Shown piece by piece: positions 39,215 through 49,900 of a stretch of 64,000 nucleotides of DNA (position 1 is the first letter of the stretch; each line of letters begins with the position of its first letter). The DNA lies in NCBI GenBank assembly GCA_965153455.1, contig OZ234501.1, positions 11,160,001 to 11,224,000 on the forward strand, read 5' to 3'. Source of the DNA: Sphagnum compactum. Taxonomy: Eukaryota; Bryophyta; Sphagnopsida; Sphagnales. Position numbers and translations under genes: made by a program. Below the pieces are notes generated by a model. It saw nothing but the letters and a program-made list of their open reading frames with translations, searched no databases and was not told the origin of the DNA.

Positions 39215-39535
39215 GTAAAGTCAGGCGATTAGGGGGCGAGAACGGCCAGTTTCGGCATAACAGGGCATCAAATGTGTACCAGGGAATGAAATTTTACAAA
39301 ACGAAATAACTGGGACCCAAACTAGTTTCTCCACCAATTTTAGTGGTAAACTGAGTTTCATCCCTCTTTCCTTTTTCTTGAGCGCCTCCATTGCTGCTAC
39401 ATATATTTTCACTGCTTTGACCTGTACAACTACTATACTTACTCTCGAACCTTGTGCATTAAGTGCTAAGCTCCAGCATTTCATACTGAGATTTAATAAA
39501 GTTTCCTTACTTTGCGGATACCACTGAAAGAGGGG
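39215..39535 (-). repeat. Dispersed repeat, inverted copy of 14455-14770
   Basis: Best-preserved copy of this repeat. The minus strand is open from 39484 to 39221, with a Lys-rich core LKKKERGMKLSLPLKLVEKL. Family unknown. It sits in the middle of the nested inverted repeats. Confidence 0.65.
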
Positions 39536-39649
39536 ATAGGGGGTAAAAGCAGAGGGGACAGGGGATGAAAGAGAGGATGATTTTATGGATAATTACTGTC
39601 TGAACATTTGAGTTTAAAAAAAAAACTGAACCAATTTGAGATTGAGGGC

Positions 39650-40110
39650 ACCCCAGATCCAAGGGGACCGCTCCGTTATTTCTGGTGCCCAAGCAAAACT
39701 TGAACCCTTTCTCTTGGCACATCTGATACACTAACAATCATAAAAAACGGATTAAAAATGAGAAAGTTATGATCCCCAAATGAAAGGAATCAAGAACTCA
39801 AAAAAACACACCATCGAACAATATAAAGGTCGATTCCAAAACGTCTCAAAAATTCTTTGTATGTTACTCTGTTGCTATTAAAGTTGAAAATGATTTGTAG
39901 ATTTTCAGGTGGCGTTCTTATAGCAATTTAAATCGTTTAAAATGAATAAAAAAAAAGAAAGTTATGAGGTTTGACAATAGAAAGGGTTCAAAGAGGAGGA
40001 AAAAAAACACATATGATGAAAATATAAATAAGTGTTTGGTCATAAGCAGGCGATTGGTGATGGGCCAGTCCACCCTAGTACAAATAATAGGCCAATGGGA
40101 GATCATAGAA
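39650..40110. repeat. Inner inverted repeat, right arm
   Basis: Reverse-complement partner of 37690-38215, described there. The arms are diverged at many bases, so the duplication is not recent, or the arms are two independent insertions of one family in opposite orientation. Confidence 0.82.
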
Positions 40111-40123
40111 ATGTCCCCTAAAT

Positions 40124-40260
40124 TGACATTTATTACTCATTAAAGAAAAGCAATCGGTACATCTAGTTAGAAATGCTTTCTTAGAAAACCTGGTCTGGAT
40201 TGCTTTTCTTTAATGAGAAATAAATGTCAACTTAAGGTGGTCTGGACCAGGTTTTCTAAG
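40124..40260. repeat. Interleaved inverted repeats (fold-back sequence)
   Basis: Arm A at 40124-40154 (TGACATTTATTACTCATTAA...) pairs with A' at 40199-40229, 30 of 31 bases. Arm B at 40180-40195 (CTTAGAAAACCTGGTC) pairs with B' at 40245-40260, 16 of 16. Because the order is A-B-A'-B', both stems together would give a pseudoknot-like topology. No coding potential. It may be a small fold-back transposon that suffered a nested rearrangement. Confidence 0.85.
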
Positions 40261-41717
40261 AAGATAGGACTCCCCTTCTCGGGGTCAATTTTATGCCTTT
40301 CAAAAGTGATGAACAATTTCTTTGCTTTTAATTGCACAAAATCTGTTGCAAAGAAAAAGCCAAAAAGAGAAAATATCCAGCATTTTCCCCGTGTGCAAAA
40401 TTTTGCAACCCAAATGCAACTAATTTTTTCCCTTGCTTGCCCTTTGCCTGTTTAAGATGTAAGTGCAACAAAATAAAACCATGTTCATTAGCACGGCATG
40501 CTTATATTACATGCCATGTCAAAGTATATAGCATGCTAGCTAGCATGTCATATACCCTTTAGTACCCACAATATGACATGTTATATGCACAATATGCAAC
40601 AGGTATACACCAGTGTTAGTCTGTTATCAACTTATTTTAATACCAGCTGGTTACTGGTATTAAACCTGGTACCAGTCTTTGGTCATTCCAGACTAGTCTG
40701 GTATTTGATACCAGTGTTGATATCATTATTGATATCAGTCTTTGACCCTATATACCATACCACCTGACACTGGTTAAAACCCATTCAGTGGCAGGTATTG
40801 AGTACTAAAGGTGTCTGGGCATCACCCAATTGTTGTTGGGGAACATACAGGGAATAAATGGGCCAAGAGCAGAGTCCAGACAGACATGAAAAAAAAAAGA
40901 GAACATGGCAAGTACTTTTGCAACGGCATGGATTAGAGAAGCTTCACATGTTTAACATTTTCACAAAACTAGGAATTTTTTCCTTGTTGGGGTGTGAGTT
41001 CCTCACTAACTAACGATATTCATCTTAGAAAGAGTGCATTGTTGGGCAATATGTTGCTGAGGCAATAGGCCAGCCAAGTTCAACTCTTCATTTCAATTCG
41101 CATTCATGGTAAATTTTGGTTGTCACTCACATTTGTCCTTGTTGGCTTTCAAGAAGACATTCAACAATTTATCCCACAAGGAGAAACTAGTTTCAAATGC
41201 GAAGGTTTAGTTGCTCCTTTTGCATTTTGTTCTTCAATTCTGTGAAGTAAAAGCTTAGGTGAACAGGTAATCATTCAGAAGAGGAATGAGCATAAGGTAA
41301 TTTGGTTAGATTAGAAATGTGAAACTCCTATAGAATCTCAGCATTCGTTGAGTCAGGAACTCTAAAGTTGCATTTTTTGTCGCTTAAAGTATGACGTTGT
41401 CTAAAGTTGGATAATTTTTTTCCTTAAAGTATCACGACTTTAGTGTGTTTTTTTCCCACATAAAACCCCTTGTGAACTTCTCATGGGGATTTCCTTTTGT
41501 CACCATGGTGTGAATTTAGCAAAAAATAAGCACACCGCTTACAATACAACAACAACTCTCTTGGCGGTGGTAGGTAAAGCCTGAGGTCTAAGAGGCTTTA
41601 CCAGAATAAGTGGGCCAACAAGACGGAGTCGAGCACAGGCAGAATTCTAGTACAGCAATAGGCAGCACATTCTGGGCAAAGCCCAGGCTACTAGTACTGG
41701 CTTTGCTGCTTTTATTG
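40261..41717. other. No gene recognised; short palindromic words at 40600-40790
   Basis: Multiple CCAGT/ACTGG and GATATCA words at 40600-40790 make imperfect palindromes. The rest shows nothing I can name. Confidence 0.35.
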
Positions 41718-42033
41718 GCCTGGCCTACCAAGGCAAGGATATTGTGTTTATATTCATTACAGAGCATACTAGCTTAAGGGATTTTGGCCCCTAGGTAATA
41801 ATAATAATAGGTCTATTTTTATATAAGAATTTTTGAAAGATGATATTTTGGCTTGTGTTGAAACTTGAGATTAGTTATAATAGAGTTATAATATTTTGAA
41901 AGATTTTGAATTCTTTTAGAGGATTTTTAGAAGATTATATTTTTGCATGGTGAAATATTTGAGTTTCCATAAAAAAAAATTTGGCCTTAAGATAATACAT
42001 TTTAATGTAAATGGCAAGGCCATAGTGTGAGCC
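41718..42033. repeat. Outer inverted repeat, right arm
   Basis: Reverse-complement partner of 36776-37085, described there. It ends about 460 bp before the transporter start codon, so it may lie in or near that gene's promoter. Confidence 0.85.
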
Positions 42034-42494
42034 ACCCGTTGTTTTATATTGATTTTCCTGTGATATTTTTGTGCCTATATTGCCAAGGAGAAGGATTGTA
42101 GTGGGAAGTTCTAGTGCCGGGTTGGATGCAGCGACAGAGACAATAGCATTATTTCCAGAGCTGCTGCTGCAGGTTGGTCACATACTGAGCACCATTGGAG
42201 TTGGTTTTATACGGGAAATAACAGACATAACAGAAGTCGGTGTAGGCAACGGGAAGTACTAGTCTAGAGGAGTGTTTTCAGTGAGGAGGATAATTTTTTC
42301 TCTGCTTGGATGCAAGTACAGTAGAGGTGGTTGTTTCTGAGGGAACGTACCAGTCTAGAGAGAGAGAGAGAGAGAGAGCTGGTTGTAGTGGACTGTCCAG
42401 TAGAGCTGGTTGTTTTCTGAAGTGTTGTATAGGTGGGGACAAAGATTAAAAAAGGACGTAAGAAGAAAAGAGAGAGAAAGAGAGGAAAGGATTA
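42034..42494 (+). promoter_or_regulatory. Promoter and 5' leader of the ZIF1-like transporter, with (GA)n tract
   Basis: A GA run of about 11 units lies at 42358-42379, some 115 bp before the start codon, followed by purine-rich AAGAAAAGAGAGAGAAAGAG close to the ATG. Such tracts are typical of plant leaders. The exact transcription start is not visible. Confidence 0.45.
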
Positions 42495-45400
42495 ATGGAG
42501 GAGGACCACCTAGGCAAGCCTTTGTTGCAAAAGAAAGAGTACCCAAACTGTCCAGGATGCAAGTGCGCCTATTTGCAACACCCAGATGCAAAGCTTCCAT
42601 TCAAGGAGTACCTCAATTTGTTTTGCCTGGTTCTTGCCAGCTGTAGACTCTCTCTCTCTCTCTCTCTCTCTCTCCCCCCTCCTTTTCACATGCAAAAAGA
42701 GTCTTCTTCCAGTGGCATCACTACAAAGTTATTTCAGGGCAGCTGATGATTCTTATGGCAATAGTTGATGATGTTTGTTCTTATCTAATATCATTAGTGC
42801 CAAACACAAACATGGGTGAAATTTTTACTACTGTTGTTCTTGATGCAACACGCCAGCTGCATGAAGAAGATGTGACTCTTTTGAGTGTCAACCACACACT
42901 CAGTGATTTGACGAACTCATGTGTTGGTGGGTGTGTTTGGGGGGGGGGCGGGGGTGATGTGTTTCAGCAATTCCAATCTCATCACTTTACCCATTTCTCT
43001 ACTTCATGGTATGTTGGTTTCCCCAAACTTCATGGACATACATGGTTTTTTTGTACATGGGTTTTGGTACAAGGAGGACACATGATCTTGTCCTAAAACA
43101 CGAGCAAGTGACATATGGATGCATGTGGACTTAATCAGCAGGCTCATGTGCTAATAAGGAATAACAGGATCTTGTTTGCATGTGGTATTATGTGACTCAG
43201 AAGAAATTATCTCTAAAACTTTTTTTCTTCTGAAGGATGAGTTATAAGTTTTGATCATTGTGCAGGTACAAGATTTTCATATTGCTAAATCAGATGAGGA
43301 TATTGGCTACTATGCGGGAGCTATAGGTGATCCTCTTGAGCTCTGCAGCAGAATTTTACAGCAGTCTATAAATTAGGTTTTGACACAATCTACAAATTAT
43401 GTACAAAAAGTGTCCTTTTCAACCAGGTGAAGTGGCTTAGGTATAGCAACTTGGATTTTGCAACTTTGATCTTGGGTTTTGCAACTTCCATTTTGACTAT
43501 ATAGTTGTTTTAGAAGTTGCAAATCCCAAGTTGCTAAACTCAAAAACTAACTTGCTAAGCCCAAGTTGTTTCACCCAGTTGAAGAGGAAACTTTTTGTTG
43601 TAGTTTTATGAGCAAAGTTAAGCTTCCACTGAGTAATCTTCTTGCCCAGTCTTTGACACAAGTATGGAATTTTGTGGTTTCAGGAGCAGCATTTATGATT
43701 GGGCAGGCCATCACAGCAGCACATTGGGGACTTATTGCAGATGTTTATGGGCGAAAGCCTGTGATCGTTATAGGCCTGATCTCTGTGTGAGTGGAGAACA
43801 ACTCCCATATCTGATTTGTTATAATCTTTGTCTTAAATTTTGAATTTTCCAGGAGCACATTGTATCTGGAACCACTGTTCCTTGAGGATTCGACCTCTTT
43901 CAATTGTGTGATCTGGTCAACTCAGGCTTGATTGCAAATTTTGTGGCAGGATTGTGTTCCATACACTGTTTGGATTGAGCACAAACTTCTGGATGGCCCT
44001 GTCTTCACGTTTTTTCCTTGGAGTTTTCAATGGCATGCTTGGGCCTGCAAAGGTAAGAACTTCTGATTGGTTGAAGGATTGATTTCTCTCAATTTGAATC
44101 AGCTTTGATGTGGATATGTTGCACAATGAGATACAAGGAGGAAAAACCTTTTCTCCATGTATACACCTGCTCAAGCAGTGCTATATGATTGTTCAGTGAT
44201 CTTACTGTCTTTCACTTTACATGGGTGGTAATCTTGAGACAGGCATATGCATCAGAACTTACCAATGCAAGACTTCAAGCTCAGGGTATGGTGGTGGTAA
44301 GAATTTCCACCCTTTTGCAGACCCATCATTTCACTACTGCAGCAATATTGTCCAACTATGCCCAGCAACAAGAACTGACGGTGTATGGGTTGTTGTGGAT
44401 AGGTGAGTACGAGCTGGGGTCTTGGCCTCGTCCTTGGTCCTGCTATAGGCGGTTATCTTTCTCAGGTACCTCCAGTGGAACCACAGCTGCATTTGTTTCA
44501 CCATTTCCTGTAGGTTGTAAGATGATGGAACTCAGATCTCTCTTGTGGCTGCTGTTTTGCAGCCTGCTCTGAAATACCCAAATCTGTTTGCTGCGGGATC
44601 CCTCTTCGAACAGTAAGATCTGACAACTGTTGAAGGTTCATGGACAGCTTGTTGGATGTCTTTTACAGTTTCATGAACTGTGGTTTTATTGAGAAACTCA
44701 TGTGTGGATGACATTGATTGATGTCATTGGGATGTGAATGTGGGGGACAGGTTTCCTTATCTCTTGCCATCACTATGCAACACTGTGTTTTGCATTGGAC
44801 TTCTCTTCTTCGTCTTTCAGCTCCCTGTATGTGGCAGCCCTGGACTTCCCTGAATTCATGCTTAAATATGTTGCTAATTCCTCTTGTTGAACTGTAAATA
44901 TGGCTAGATCCACTCTTGATTTGAACAATATGGTACTTCAGGATGCTTGTCCCCACAAGTCAGAGTCTTCACCCATTCAAAGTTAGTAGATGGAAGGGGT
45001 TTTTTCTTTTTCCAAGATGTGAATTTTCTCTGAAAGTGGAGGGTTTTGCAGGAGACATTGCACATACATGATGACATCCAGGATGTGAAGGAAGAAGAGA
45101 GTGCAACTGAACAACCATATGGAGCGTGGGCAGAGAGTAAGGGTTTAATTTCAGCTGTAGCAGTTGAGCAGACTGATAACCACGTAGTATCACTATCACA
45201 GACTGAAACAGGCGTGAAGATTTCATTACCAGAGGATGGTTTGATTGAAGATAAGCACGCGAAGAGGCCACTGTTTACCAGGAAGGCCTTTATAGGGGTT
45301 ATGATTCCTTACTGCCTTTGGGCACTCCACGATATGGCACACACCGAGGTTCTTCATCTGACTTAAGCTTACAGAGTCAACTGCCTCTAAATTCCCGCTT

Positions 45401-47514
45401 GCGAATGTATTGTTGTTCTACATACATCAGCATTGGCAAAGCCAGTCAGATCTGAAAGTCATGCTACTTGGATGAACCGGAGGGTCACACTTCTTACATC
45501 AGCAGATGGCTTGTAGACTTCAGACCAGGAGGTGTCGTGTTATGATTTGTCTTTCATATTTTTCAGCTCCTGATAGATGAGACACATACAGGTATTCTCT
45601 TTATGGTGTATTAGCCCAAGATCAAGTGGAGGTCTCAGCTTCACAACAGTAGATGTTGGTAATGTGCTCACAATATCAGGTACCCTAAACCCTAAACCCT
45701 AAACCTTATGTCAGGTTAACTCCTACTTCATGCAATGAGCTTTCAGTTCACCAACATCCCATACACCATGCATTCACAGGACTTCATTGAGGTTTTAGGT
45801 TGCATGATTTTCCTGTGTATCATTGTGGTTTGCTTTTTCACTCCAACAGCCTTCCATTCAATTCTAGGTTCTCTAGCCTCTCAAATTGCTTTGCCATATC
45901 TGTTATAACTTTATCAGGGATTTGAATATGTTAGGGTTTCTGTTTTCTCTGGTCTGGGTCTCTCCATCTAATACTCTGGGCTCATTGTTTTGTGTGTGAT
46001 GATGACTCATCCAAAGGCTTTGGGATGCTAGTATTTCAATTCATCTTCTTTCCACCGATAGCAAATTTCTTTGGACCTATTATGGCAACACGAATAGCAG
46101 CAGTAAGATATGGCCACCATGCCCAATGCAATTCTGTGTTGAGGGATAACCCAACAACATTTTATATAAACTGTGGGTCCAGCCCCAACATGTCTCAGTT
46201 GAGCTTTTTATCATGTCCCAGTTATTGCTCTTTTGAGTGTGATTTGCTTGGAGGTTCCAAGTAAGAAATTTGAAATAACAAGATCAACTATTCAAGTTCC
46301 TTTTTTCAATTGATGGATAGCAAGGCCAGTAACTTACCCTTGTGGCATACAGATGCTTTCGGTGCCATTGGTGATTGCTTATCCAGTAATTGCGACACTT
46401 GATGGATGGATGCTCATGGTGATCTTGAATCTTGCATCTCTTGTGAAAAACATTCTATCTGTAAGTTTGCCAAATCCCTTGCAGGCACATTTTGAATGGT
46501 GAATGTTGCTATATTGCTGTTGTCAACTCTTTGCCAAATACTTGTAAGTCGCCATAAGTGAACACAAGACAGGCACTGTATGCTGGATACTATATGGTGC
46601 AAATGGCTGCTATTTTTTGTGGAGTTTCTCTTTTAACTCCTAATTGTATTGTGTACTGCAGAATGTGGTTTATGGTGCAATATTTCTATTAATAAACAAT
46701 TCTGTGGTATGATTTCTTCCCTCTCAAGCAGCTCAGCATGTCTAGTTAACATTAGACATTTCCATTCTCCAACATTTATGTCCTCAAGCATGGTGGTTAA
46801 GAATGTAAGGTTTAACTGCATCGAGAAAGTATGGGAAATTCAACGACATCATGTCCTGACTGATTGCTGTACTTTTGAGCAGCCACAGGACCAAAGGGGA
46901 GTAGCAAATGGTTTGTCATTGTGTTTGAATTCCATTTCCAAAGCTATGGGTCCAGCCGGTGGTGGCTCCCTGTAATGTTTTTGCTAAACCTTCACACCAC
47001 CTATTTTCTTCACTGTGTTAACCTAATCAGGCTGCATCATGACTCCTAGAATCCTTGAAATTGTTTCCTGCATGCAGCTGCTAATCTGACCTCAGCAGGC
47101 AGCATCTGTATCATAGGACAGTCAATCTGATTCTTGTACTAACATAACAAACTGGTTGTAAAATGTGCAGTTTTGCATTGGGGCAGACACGGCAAGACGC
47201 TTATATCTTGCCAGGTATGTTACATCTCTAGAGCTTACAAATCTCTTTCTTACTAGAAGAGCTGGGAATCTCTTGCTGAAATTTCCAGTGTAAAAAATCA
47301 CTGGAGAGAAAGGAGCACACTCTGGTAGATTAGAAGAGAAAAGCGAGTTGGGTGTATGTTCAAATACACTGACAGAGCTGGAACTCTTGTATTTGCAGGT
47401 AATGAGCTGGTGTTTACTGTTCTGGCCTTTGTTGCAGTTTTGAGTGCTATCACTACCTTAGAACCTGTTTTACCAAGATCCACAGATCATCCCTACAGTG
47501 ATGATGATAAATAG
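42495..47514 (+). CDS. ZIFL: ZIF1-like MFS transporter (zinc-induced facilitator-like)
   Basis: A 12-span major facilitator of the ZIF1/ZIFL family; relatives are tonoplast or plasma-membrane transporters affecting zinc (nicotianamine), potassium and auxin. I assemble 17 exons: 42495-42642, 42968-43008, 43266-43326, 43684-43786, 43950-44052, 44243-44296, 44403-44465, 44563-44612, 44751-44826, 45052-45348, 45592-45679, 46017-46102, 46353-46460, 46662-46706, 46883-46971, 47171-47214 and 47399-47514. All borders are GT-AG and phase is kept; total 523 residues. Visible: family Cys motif CPGC (19-22), first span completed by the 41-bp exon 2 (PISSLYPFLYFM), MFS signature WGLIADVYGRKP (98-109), and the family His motif PETLHIH (233-239) in the central loop. 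The C-terminal spans end in a short acidic tail. No inactivating change seen. Substrate cannot be told from sequence. Confidence 0.95.
42645..42674. repeat. (CT)n microsatellite at the 5' edge of transporter intron 1
   Basis: About 14 CT units follow the exon 1 donor directly. With the GA tract of the leader it flanks exon 1 in opposite phase on the same strand (GA before, CT after), so a transcript could pair across exon 1. Confidence 0.85.
43400..43605. repeat. Fold-back repeat in transporter intron 3
   Basis: The left side (GTGTCCTTTTCAACCAGGTG then GGCTTAG.TATAGCAACTTGG) pairs imperfectly with the right side (CTTGCTAAGCCCAAGTTG then CACCCAGTTGAAGAGGAAAC) around a centre near 43500. AAGTTGC/GCAACTT words repeat inside. 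About 200 bp long and non-coding; likely a small MITE. Confidence 0.65.
45683..45703. repeat. Interstitial plant telomere repeat (CCCTAAA)3 in transporter intron 11
   Basis: Three perfect CCCTAAA units start 3 bp after the splice donor at 45680. Such short telo-boxes occur in plant promoters and introns and can mark old break repair. Confidence 0.95.
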
Positions 47515-47844
47515 AATTCTTACTAAATACATAAGCTCTACAATTCATCTTAGCTGAAACCAGGAGTTTTATGTATCTCCTTTTCAGCTCTGAATGGAAT
47601 GTGTAGTTGAATTTTTCACGGGCCTGATAGGGCTCAGCTGTGAAAACCATTGATCCATTAACTTCTTTTCATATTATTCTCAATCTGCAAATTTGTTGCA
47701 GCATGAAAATTTAGCAGCTCTGTTGTGACAGTCGATACAACAGATGATATAGTGATGTAGCAGGTGATATAGTCCAGGTGTTAGCCAGGTATAACAGGTA
47801 GTCAAGTAGTGCAAGTGGAAAACTGGAAGGAATTTCCAACAAGA

Positions 47845-48165
47845 AAAGCAGTCAACTCAACAACTGTACAGGGTTTGGGCAAAGCTTGCTTTTGCCTCTG
47901 CACAATTTCCCTTGAACATGCAACCTTCATCAAGCTCTTTAGCTGGACGTATCACATGTGCATTATACAACTGTAGAGCCAACTCAAGAATTGTATTGGG
48001 TTTGGGCAAATGCTTTTTTGACTATGCAAATTTCCCTCAGCATGGAACCTTCATCAAGCTGTTCAGCTGACCATGTCACATGTGCATATGCAACTGTAGA
48101 GCCAACTCAAGAATTGTATTTGGTTTGTGCAAAGTTTGCTTATCTGACTATGTGCAAGTCATTGC
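47845..48165. repeat. Tandem repeat, about 121-bp unit, 2.5 copies
   Basis: TTCATCAAGCT recurs at 47927 and 48048, and GAGCCAACTCAAGAATTGTA recurs with the same 121-bp spacing. Units share GGGTTTGGGCAAA and ATCACATGTGCAT-like words. The first unit is more diverged. Confidence 0.8.
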
Positions 48166-48177
48166 CTTGAAGATATA

Positions 48178-48330
48178 GCTCTGTACACACAGACAAGCAC
48201 CTATATAACCTATTACTGTATCAAGTTCAAAACATATAGTTGTCTGCACACAGACAAGCACCTGCAAAACCTATTTTTGTATCCAGTTCAAAACACATAG
48301 CTCTCTGCACATAGACAAATAACTGCAGCT
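48178..48330. repeat. Tandem repeat, about 60-bp unit, 2.5 copies
   Basis: CACACAGACAAGCACCT occurs at about 48187 and 48248, with a third, partial unit near 48308. Shared: AACCTATT, TGTATC.AGTTCAAAACA and CATAG. Confidence 0.85.
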
Positions 48331-48966
48331 CCAAGATTGCAACACTCGTACAACCCTGAAATCTGGAGTTTTGTGCAGTCCAAGATTGATTCATCATGTT
48401 TTCAGGGAAAGTCTTTACCCTAGGTGAGACATTCCTTACCTTATATTGGGAACTTAGGATTCATCTCCTTCATGTAAAGACAAAGAAAACTGGAAGATCT
48501 ATACAAGATTGAACCCACAAGAAGGGTGGTATGAACTTCCTGTATAAGGTAGTCATCACTCTCTTCAGCCAAACAGCAATCTTGGAAACAAGAAAAAACA
48601 TTGTGCCAATTGTATCAACAGCTTTGGTCCCATATGCTCTTTCTTAGGAGGTCGCAGGGCAATTTGTACTGTCCAAAACTTTCACAGGAAAGCTCTTGCC
48701 AACCAATTCCTCAACCCTAAAGATATGGAGAACATGGATAAAGCCAGTTTGAGATCCTTTTCTTTGAATGACTCTTCCAGCAGAAAGGAAGACTAAGGAA
48801 GCTCTTGGGGTGAAGATCAAGCCCCTGTGGCATCAAGGTCTACACCTGTGTATGCACAAATACCTGTTTCAGGAGCTCAACATGCTTCTCAAAAGGGAAA
48901 GACCAACCTGCCCCGGGATTTCTTTTTCAGGTCTATGCCATTGGTGTTCAAATGCATATCTTCGGT

Positions 48967-49509
48967 TCAGCACGAAGTGTATAAGGAAGAAGAGTTGGGG
49001 GAAAGAGCGTAGGCAATAAACGCCTGCTTCAAATGCTCGGTTTCCTCCTTCATCTCCAAGATTTGTTCCTCAGCCATGGCATGCAACTCGCGTGCGATTC
49101 TCGTCTTTTCTTGCTCAAACCACTCATCAAGGCTGACGCCCGGAATGGCTTCCTCTTCCTCCTCGATCATCACACGCATCTTTATGTCTTCCCCGAATCT
49201 GAGCATGTCACCATTCTTGAGCTCCACAGGCTCCCCTTCTTGGAGACTAATCTCGTTCAGAGCTGTCCCGTTGGAGCTTCCCACATCCACGAGTGTCCAG
49301 CGATGGCCCTTCCATTCGATGATCGCGTGTTTCTGGGAGACGGTTGGATCCTTGATCTGATAGCCACTTGCCCGAGTTCGCCCGATTGTCACACGCTTCA
49401 GGTTTGTACAGACGAAGCTTTGACCTTCAAGCGGCCCTCGCTCCATGTACAGAGTCAATGGAAGCTTTCCCATAGTTGATACTACTGTTTCCGCCACTGA
49501 GATGTGCAA
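48967..49509 (-). CDS. FHA-domain protein with C-terminal coiled coil
   Basis: A single open frame of 180 codons. Residues about 17-115 form a forkhead-associated domain, which reads phosphothreonine. The key residues are present: IGR (Arg44), S58-x-x-H61 and N80-G81 in VGSSNGTALN. An acidic stretch EEEEE leads into a helical tail (about 127-170, WFEQEKTRIARELHAMAEEQ) likely to form a coiled coil. The first ATG (49509) gives MHISVAETVVST; a second at 49473 starts MGKLPLTLYMERGP, where relatives such as small plant FHA proteins begin, so it may be the true start. No catalytic domain is present; the partner is unknown. It looks intact and intronless. Confidence 0.88.
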   Translation of the reverse strand: MHISVAETVVSTMGKLPLTLYMERGPLEGQSFVCTNLKRVTIGRTRASGYQIKDPTVSQKHAIIEWKGHRWTLVDVGSSNGTALNEISLQEGEPVELKNGDMLRFGEDIKMRVMIEEEEEAIPGVSLDEWFEQEKTRIARELHAMAEEQILEMKEETEHLKQAFIAYALSPNSSSLYTSC

Positions 49510-49900
49510 AGCTCTTGGTGACGACTACTGCAGTTCTGAGTCCTTTCCCTATGCTACGAACAATTAGGGTTAGAAGTTAGAACACTCCTAGGGTTCACTT
49601 CTTCTTCAGGAGTGCTTTCTGCCTCATATCATCTCAGTCAAGAAGAAGAAGAAGAAGAAGAAGAAGCAGCAGCGGCAGCTTCATATCTATAATTCACAAC
49701 ACTCTCCTCTGCACTTCATTCTGCAGCAAAAGACTGATTTCAAAATCGAACGACTTGTTCACGCAATCGATACGCAGATGTGGGAAGAAGGAAGGAACGA
49801 AGGAGGGAAGGAAAGAAAGAAGCATTCTGTTTGAAGTTTTGAATGTATCAGTTTCCCGCCAGTTTTGTTTCTACCTCTCAACGCACTCCCATGTAATACG
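49510..49900 (-). promoter_or_regulatory. 5' leader and promoter region of the FHA gene
   Basis: The region is richer in GC than the AT-rich block beyond 49900. It carries an AAG run (about nine units) at 49640-49666 followed by CAGCAGCGGCAGC. On the gene's strand this is a CTT tract, common in plant leaders. No start site can be fixed. Confidence 0.4.

Larger units (their letters stand above)
47515..48966. other. 3' flank of transporter; two local tandem repeats; no gene recognised
   Basis: Beyond the transporter's probable 3' UTR lie two short arrays, listed separately. From 48400 to 48966 no coding signal is recognised; this may include the FHA gene's 3' UTR, on the minus strand. Confidence 0.4.

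Noticed and set aside
49033-49479. 148-codon plus-strand frame
   Set aside because: Antisense shadow of the FHA gene; its own translation has no domain.
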